A DNA stretch of 64,000 nucleotides from NCBI RefSeq assembly GCF_934746965.1, contig NZ_CAKVFS010000001.1, forward strand, positions 193,988 to 257,987. Direction: 5' to 3'. Below, piece by piece: positions 59,897 through 64,000 of the stretch. The DNA comes from an uncultured Methanobrevibacter sp. (GTDB taxonomy: Archaea > Methanobacteriota > Methanobacteria > Methanobacteriales > Methanobacteriaceae). The translations under genes were made by a program, and so were the position numbers. A model generated the notes under the pieces. It searched no databases, was not told where the DNA came from, and saw nothing but the letters and a program-made list of their open reading frames with translations. Every line of letters begins with the position of its first letter. Position 1 is the first letter of the stretch.

Positions 59897-60598
59897 ATGG
59901 ATCCAATTTTTGTTATTTTATTTGTTGCTATTGGTGGAGTATTAATTGGTGCTGGTGTGCATTTTATTCCTGTAGGTGGAGCTCCTGCAGCTATGGCAAC
60001 AGCTACTGGTGTAGGTACTGGTACTGCAATGTTAGCTGCTGGTGCAGGTTTAACAGGACTTATTGGTGCTGCAACTATGACTGGTCAATCATGGATTATT
60101 GTAGGTATTGGTGGTGCTGTAGGTGCTATGATAATGTTAGCTATCACTATGCTCATTGCTAATTACATATATGTGTATGGTGTAGGTATTGTACCTGCTG
60201 CATCTAAAACTCCAGTTGACCCTATTACTAAACGTAACCAAGAAAAATATAAAACTCCTGGTACTGAAGGACATGGTGTACCATGTGTTTGTTTCATTAG
60301 TGGTCTTATAGGTGCTGCTTTCGGTGGTTTTGGTGGAGGTTTAATATACTATGCTATTTATAATGCTGTTCAAGCTTCTACTTACTTCACTGATCCAGCA
60401 ATTAGTATAGGTTTAGCTGCTATATTAGGTACTGGTGTTTTCTTCATTAACTCCGTTATTGCATCTTATAATATTGGAGGTACTATTGAAGGTATGCATG
60501 ATCCTAAGTTTAAAAGGATTGGTACTGGAGCATTATCTTGTGCTATTGCATCTGTTGTAGTTGGAATATTTTGTGTATTATTAACAGGAGGAATCTAA
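59897..60598 (+). CDS. mtrD: Tetrahydromethanopterin S-methyltransferase subunit D
   Basis: 233 residues from ATG 59897, which follows AAGGAGG and gives the usual DPIFVILFVAIGGVLIGAGVHFIPVGGAPAAMATATGVGTGTAMLAAGAGLTG start; an ATG 36 bases earlier lies inside mtrE. Six membrane helices, glycine-rich. It forms the sodium-translocating core with MtrC and MtrE. Tightly packed between them. Confidence 0.97.
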   Translation: MDPIFVILFVAIGGVLIGAGVHFIPVGGAPAAMATATGVGTGTAMLAAGAGLTGLIGAATMTGQSWIIVGIGGAVGAMIMLAITMLIANYIYVYGVGIVPAASKTPVDPITKRNQEKYKTPGTEGHGVPCVCFISGLIGAAFGGFGGGLIYYAIYNAVQASTYFTDPAISIGLAAILGTGVFFINSVIASYNIGGTIEGMHDPKFKRIGTGALSCAIASVVVGIFCVLLTGGI

Positions 60599-60599
60599 G

Positions 60600-61415
60600 A
60601 TGTCTGCTGGTGGAAGTGCTGATGGTGCACATAGTGCATTAAATTCTAATTATTTATTAGCTATGGGTGTTATCGGTGGTTTATTAGGTATATACTTATG
60701 TAATATTAATGGTATTATAGGTCCTGTTTTAGCAGGTCTTGGTGCTGTATGTGCTAGTGTATGGGGATCTGATGCTATACGTAGTGTAGCTAGTTATGGT
60801 TTAGGTACTGGTGTACCATCTATTGGTTATATGTGTTTATCTATCAGTATTATTGGTGTTTTAGCAGGTCTTGCTATGGGACTTATTTTCCCTGATTTAA
60901 GTATATTTGGACCAATTTTAGGATTAATCTTTTCTATGATTATTGGTTTAGTTGTTGCTTTAATCGCTACAAAAATTGTTGGAATGAAAATCCCAATTAT
61001 GGTAAGATGTACTGTTGAAATTGCAGGTGCAGGTGCTTTAACTGTATTAGCTTTATCTTCAGCTATTACTGGTAGTTTTGCAGCAACTGACATATTTGAA
61101 CATGTTGTTGCTCCTGGATTTATTGCATTATTCTTTATATTATGTACTATGGCAATTCAACATCCATTCAATGCATGTTTAGGACCAAATGAAGATCAAA
61201 TAAGGACTCTTAAATGTGCAGCATCTACTGCATTCTTATCTATGGCAGTTACTGGTTTATTATCTTGTGTTGCTGGAGATACCTTTGGATGGTTAGCAGT
61301 ATTCCTTGTTGGTTTAATTGGTTGGATTATTTCATTTAGATCATTTGTTAAAGCTTCATATGATGCTGCAGCTTCAGTTAGATGGGCTGGTTTATGGCCA
61401 AAAGTAGAGGAGTAA
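60600..61415 (+). CDS. mtrC: Tetrahydromethanopterin S-methyltransferase subunit C
   Basis: 271 residues with about eight membrane helices. NYLLAMGVIGGLLGIYLCNI and MAIQHPFNACLGPNEDQIRTLKCA are MtrC features. The start is 1 base after the mtrD stop. It is part of the sodium-conducting unit. The N terminus of about 15 residues (SAGGSADGAHSALNS) is hydrophilic, as expected. Confidence 0.97.
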   Translation: MSAGGSADGAHSALNSNYLLAMGVIGGLLGIYLCNINGIIGPVLAGLGAVCASVWGSDAIRSVASYGLGTGVPSIGYMCLSISIIGVLAGLAMGLIFPDLSIFGPILGLIFSMIIGLVVALIATKIVGMKIPIMVRCTVEIAGAGALTVLALSSAITGSFAATDIFEHVVAPGFIALFFILCTMAIQHPFNACLGPNEDQIRTLKCAASTAFLSMAVTGLLSCVAGDTFGWLAVFLVGLIGWIISFRSFVKASYDAAASVRWAGLWPKVEE

Positions 61416-61431
61416 ATAAGGAGGTTTAATT

Positions 61432-61761
61432 ATGGCTCAAATGTTACCTATGGTTCAAATTGTACCTGACATGAATCTAGCTTTAGATCCTGTCACAGGA
61501 GTTATTGGTGCATCTTTAGGTGGGGGAGTTATCCTTTTATCTATGGATGAGGTAAATGAAGAAGTAGCAAAACTTCAAAGTGCTGCTGATGAGTTAGTAA
61601 GCTCTTTAGATCCTTATACTAGTCCTGCAGGTGCTTATCCTGGAAGGGATGGTTCTTATATTACTGCAGGAATGTTAACAAATGTAGTTTATGGATTTTT
61701 ATTAGCATCATTTATTATATTTGCAGCATTACCATTCTTACAATCAGTGGGGGTTTTATAG
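61432..61761 (+). CDS. mtrB: Tetrahydromethanopterin S-methyltransferase subunit B
   Basis: 109 residues: a soluble N-terminal part with the VQIVPDMNLALDPVTGVIG motif, a helical stretch, and one C-terminal membrane helix (about 83-103). In the complex MtrB forms a stalk with MtrA, F and G. AAGGAGG precedes the ATG, and the stop is directly followed by the start of mtrA. Confidence 0.96.
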   Translation: MAQMLPMVQIVPDMNLALDPVTGVIGASLGGGVILLSMDEVNEEVAKLQSAADELVSSLDPYTSPAGAYPGRDGSYITAGMLTNVVYGFLLASFIIFAALPFLQSVGVL

Positions 61762-62478
61762 ATGGCAGATAAAAAAGCTCCAGCAGATACCTGGCCGGTT
61801 ATTAGTGGAGATTATATTGTAGGGGATCCAGAAAGTCCTGTTGCTGTAACTACTTTAGCTTCTCACATTGAAGCTGAACTTTCTGGTGCTGCAATTGCAG
61901 GCCCATGTAAAACAGAAAATTTAGGTGTAGAAAAAGTTGTTGCAAACATTATTTCTAATCCAAACATCCGTTTCTTAATTTTAGCTGGTGCTGAAGTACA
62001 AGGACATATTACTGGTCAATGTTTCAAAGCATTACATGAAAACGGTGCGGATCCAGATAAAAAGAAAATTATTGGAGCAACTGGTGCTATTCCTTTCGTT
62101 GAAAATGTACCATTAGAAGGGGTTGAAAGATTCCAACAACAATTAGAAATTATTGATTTAATTGACACTGAAGATGTTGGTGCTATTCAATCTAAAATCA
62201 ATGAATGTGTTGAAAAAGACCCTGGTGCTTTTGAAGAAGAAGCTATGGTTATTTCCGTTGAAGGTGACGACGGAGAAGAAGATGATGGTGAAGAAATGAA
62301 AGTAGTTTCTGCAGAAACTGCTCTCATTGAAGCAAGGATGAGAGACATTAATACTAAAATAGATATGGTTGGGGCAATTAATAGAAACTTTGCAGGTAAT
62401 TATGCTGGTAAAGTTCAAGGTATCATGTTAGGTTTAGTATTCTCTTTAGTAATCGGAGCTTTATTCTTAGTATTATAG
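61762..62478 (+). CDS. mtrA: Tetrahydromethanopterin S-methyltransferase subunit A (corrinoid)
   Basis: 238 residues. The soluble domain binds the corrinoid cofactor; His82 in AEVQGHITGQC corresponds to the axial cobalt ligand (His84 in M. marburgensis). An acidic stretch (GDDGEEDDGEEM near 172-183) links it to a helix and a C-terminal membrane anchor (about 218-238). Cobalt accepts the methyl group and passes it to coenzyme M, while conformational changes drive sodium transport. Overlaps none; starts right at the mtrB stop. Confidence 0.98.
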   Translation: MADKKAPADTWPVISGDYIVGDPESPVAVTTLASHIEAELSGAAIAGPCKTENLGVEKVVANIISNPNIRFLILAGAEVQGHITGQCFKALHENGADPDKKKIIGATGAIPFVENVPLEGVERFQQQLEIIDLIDTEDVGAIQSKINECVEKDPGAFEEEAMVISVEGDDGEEDDGEEMKVVSAETALIEARMRDINTKIDMVGAINRNFAGNYAGKVQGIMLGLVFSLVIGALFLVL

Positions 62479-62490
62479 GAGGAATAATTT

Positions 62491-62697
62491 ATGGTACAAA
62501 TTTCTAATAAACCTACTATTAATGGTATTAAAGATGTTGCAGAAGATGCTGATTACAGTTCAAAACTTATTGCAAGGGAAGGCAAACTTTTTGCAGGATT
62601 AACAACAACTAGGTTCCAAGGTTTTGCTATTGGTGTTGTAGTAGCTGTAGCATTATTAGTTGTTATTCCAGCTATTGCTAAATTATGTGGAATGTAG
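62491..62697 (+). CDS. mtrF: Tetrahydromethanopterin S-methyltransferase subunit F
   Basis: 68 residues: NKPTINGIKDVAEDADYSSKLIAREGKLFAGLTTTRFQGFAIG followed by one membrane helix. It resembles the N-terminal part of MtrA-associated stalk subunits, and MtrF is known to be similar to the C terminus of MtrA. GGAGGAATAA precedes the ATG. Standard position after mtrA. Confidence 0.95.
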   Translation: MVQISNKPTINGIKDVAEDADYSSKLIAREGKLFAGLTTTRFQGFAIGVVVAVALLVVIPAIAKLCGM

Positions 62698-62709
62698 AGG
62701 TGTTTATTT

Positions 62710-62946
62710 ATGAGTGAAGAAGAAAATAATTCAATACCTCAAGTAATGGTTTCATCTGATGATCTTAAAGGCATCGTTGCAAAATTAGATGATGCTGAGG
62801 AAAAAGTAGATTTTACTTTAGGTGAATATTATCAACGTTTAGGTCAACAAACTGGTAGGGACGTTGGTATTTTATACGGTATGATAATTGGTTTAATGAT
62901 TTTAGTAATTGTCATGAAGTATGATTTAGTTTCTATATTGTTATAG
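62710..62946 (+). CDS. mtrG: Tetrahydromethanopterin S-methyltransferase subunit G
   Basis: 78 residues: a soluble helical part (VMVSSDDLKGIVAKLDDAEEKVDFTLGEYYQRLGQQTGRDVGILYG) and one C-terminal membrane helix. Stalk subunit of the methyltransferase complex. GAGGTG just upstream of the ATG; mtrH follows after 13 bases. Confidence 0.95.
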   Translation: MSEEENNSIPQVMVSSDDLKGIVAKLDDAEEKVDFTLGEYYQRLGQQTGRDVGILYGMIIGLMILVIVMKYDLVSILL

Positions 62947-62959
62947 GGGGTTTAATAAA

Positions 62960-63898
62960 ATGTTTAGATTTGATAAAGAGCAAGTAGTATTTGACTTTGC
63001 TGGTGTAAAGATGGGAGGTCAACCTGGAGAATACCCAACAGTTTTATGTGGTACTATTTTCTACGGTGGACATAATATTATTAATGATGAATTAACAGGT
63101 GATTTTGATAAAAGTAGAGCAGAAGCTTTAGTTAACGATATGATTAATGTATCTGATGTTACAGGTAATCCATGTATTGTACAAGTTTTCGGTCAAACTG
63201 AAGAAGCTATTGTAAAATACATAGAATATATTGGTGACATCTGTGATCAACCGTTCCTTATAGACTCTACTTCTGGAGATGCTAGGGTAGCTGGTGCAAA
63301 TTATGCTGATGAAGTTGGTTTAACTGACAGAGCTATTTATAACTCAATTAACATGGCTGCAGATAAATCTGAATTAGAAGCTCTTGCTGCTACTGATATT
63401 TCTGCTTCCATCATTTTAGGTTTCAACCCAATGAATGCTACTGTTGATGGTAAAATGGCAATGTGGGAAAATGGAGATGATGGTGCTTACGAAAAAGGTT
63501 TACTTGAAGTGGCTGCAGATTGTGGTATTGATAAATTTATGATGGATACTGCTGTAACTCCATTAGGACAAGGTGCAGGTATTGCTGCAAAAACCACTTT
63601 TGCGGAAAAAGCTAAATGGGGATACCCAGTTGGTTCTGGTATTCACAATGTGCCTTCTGCATGGGACTGGTTAAGAGACTACAAAAAAGACGGTAATAAA
63701 AATGCTTACACTGTTTGTGATATTGGTGCAAACATTGTTCAAGTTATGACTGGTGGGGACTTTGTTCTCTTTGGACCTATTGATAACGCTAAAATAGCAT
63801 TCCCTGCTGTTGCACAAACTGACATGTTTATTGCAGAAGCAGCTGCTGACTTTGGTATTGAACCAGTTGAATCTCACCCATTCAACAATTTATTATAG
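62960..63898 (+). CDS. mtrH: Tetrahydromethanopterin S-methyltransferase subunit H
   Basis: 312 residues of the soluble methyltransferase that takes the methyl group from methyl-tetrahydromethanopterin and hands it to the corrinoid of MtrA. FRFDKEQVVFDFAGVKMGGQPGEYPTVLCGTIFY at the start and GFNPMNATVDGKMAMWENG in the middle are MtrH signatures; a TIM-barrel fold like other pterin-binding methyltransferases is expected. Last gene of the operon. Its stop codon is inside the terminator stem. Confidence 0.97.
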   Translation: MFRFDKEQVVFDFAGVKMGGQPGEYPTVLCGTIFYGGHNIINDELTGDFDKSRAEALVNDMINVSDVTGNPCIVQVFGQTEEAIVKYIEYIGDICDQPFLIDSTSGDARVAGANYADEVGLTDRAIYNSINMAADKSELEALAATDISASIILGFNPMNATVDGKMAMWENGDDGAYEKGLLEVAADCGIDKFMMDTAVTPLGQGAGIAAKTTFAEKAKWGYPVGSGIHNVPSAWDWLRDYKKDGNKNAYTVCDIGANIVQVMTGGDFVLFGPIDNAKIAFPAVAQTDMFIAEAAADFGIEPVESHPFNNLL

Positions 63899-63930
63899 AT
63901 TAGTTAATTCTAATCTTTTTTCTTTTTTTT
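63896..63930 (+). terminator. mtr operon terminator
   Basis: AGATTAG (63897-63903) and CTAATCT (63910-63916) form a 7-bp stem with a 6-base loop that includes the end of the mtrH stop codon, followed by a T5 run, a C and a T8 run. Confidence 0.8.
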
Positions 63931-63932
63931 GA

Positions 63933-63989
63933 GTCTGTAAAATTTTATAGGCTTATTTGATTTTGAATTTTTTTACAGACGAAATTTCG
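63933..63989. repeat. Inverted repeat and palindrome after mtr
   Basis: GTCTGTAAAA (63933-63942) pairs with TTTTACAGAC (63971-63980), a perfect 10-bp repeat with 28 bases between. It is followed by the palindrome CGAAATTTCG (63980-63989). Could be a second termination signal or the operator of the next gene, which lies beyond the window. Confidence 0.5.
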
Positions 63990-64000
63990 TTTTGATAAAA

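Noticed and set aside
1..64000. tRNA or rRNA genes
   Set aside because: The gaps between genes were read for cloverleaf features (GGTTCAA-type T loops, CCA-proximal stems) and for rRNA-like GC-rich stretches; none was found.

Overview
The window is from a low-GC methanogenic archaeon of the Methanobacteriales, most likely Methanobrevibacter (M. smithii-like). The evidence is a complete mcrBDCGA operon, a complete mtrEDCBAFGH operon, a 17-gene energy-converting hydrogenase B (ehbA-Q) operon, coenzyme F420, M, methanopterin and archaeosine biosynthesis genes, archaeal fibrillarin/Nop5, an archaeal proteasome beta subunit, and a family-B DNA polymerase that stops just after motif C, as in the split PolB of M. 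thermautotrophicus. Gene order from roughly 16 to 38 kb also follows what I recall of the M. thermautotrophicus chromosome. I see no rRNA, tRNA, CRISPR array, prophage or insertion sequence; this looks like core chromosome.

Layout: 0-6.3 kb holds accessory genes (end of a membrane glycosyltransferase, an SF1 helicase, an AstE/AspA-type hydrolase, a YdjM-like membrane protein, an SMR exporter, an Acr3-like transporter). 6.4-16.4 kb is the ehb operon, which couples ion flow to reduction of ferredoxin with H2 for anabolic CO2 fixation. 16.4-25.6 kb holds a Cas4-like protein, a predicted nucleotidyltransferase, the preQ0 genes queD/queE with a DUF366 gene, two four-CBS proteins, pheA, two small envelope proteins and a coaBC gene interrupted by one in-frame TGA. 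26-38 kb holds flpA-nop5, pyrD-pyrK, an AI-2E-type permease, polB1, comC, purM, the aCPSF1/FttA termination nuclease and psmB. 38-53 kb holds tRNA modification (Taw2-like, Trm1, NcsA-like), cofactor genes (cofG, mptA, comB), an Lrp regulator, transporters, and the methanogenesis markers mmp7 and mmp10. 53.3-64 kb is the methanogenesis core: mcr followed by mtr.

The genes fit together physiologically. MtrA-H transfers the methyl group to coenzyme M while pumping sodium, Mcr releases methane, Mmp10 methylates an McrA arginine, comB and comC help make coenzyme M, mptA starts methanopterin, cofG makes the F420 chromophore, and Ehb supplies low-potential electrons for biosynthesis.

The most unusual signals are non-coding: four consecutive hairpins in the untranslated leader of mtr (58858-58981); a candidate structured small RNA with a well-placed TATA box beside flpA (about 25736-25823, minus strand); an 18-bp inverted repeat around the predicted start site of the aCPSF1 gene (37215-37280); and a perfect 16-bp inverted repeat between two convergent genes (1165-1246). 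Among coding signals, the stop codon inside coaBC, the Cas4-like protein with altered nuclease residues and the unassigned gene between comB and mmp7 deserve attention.
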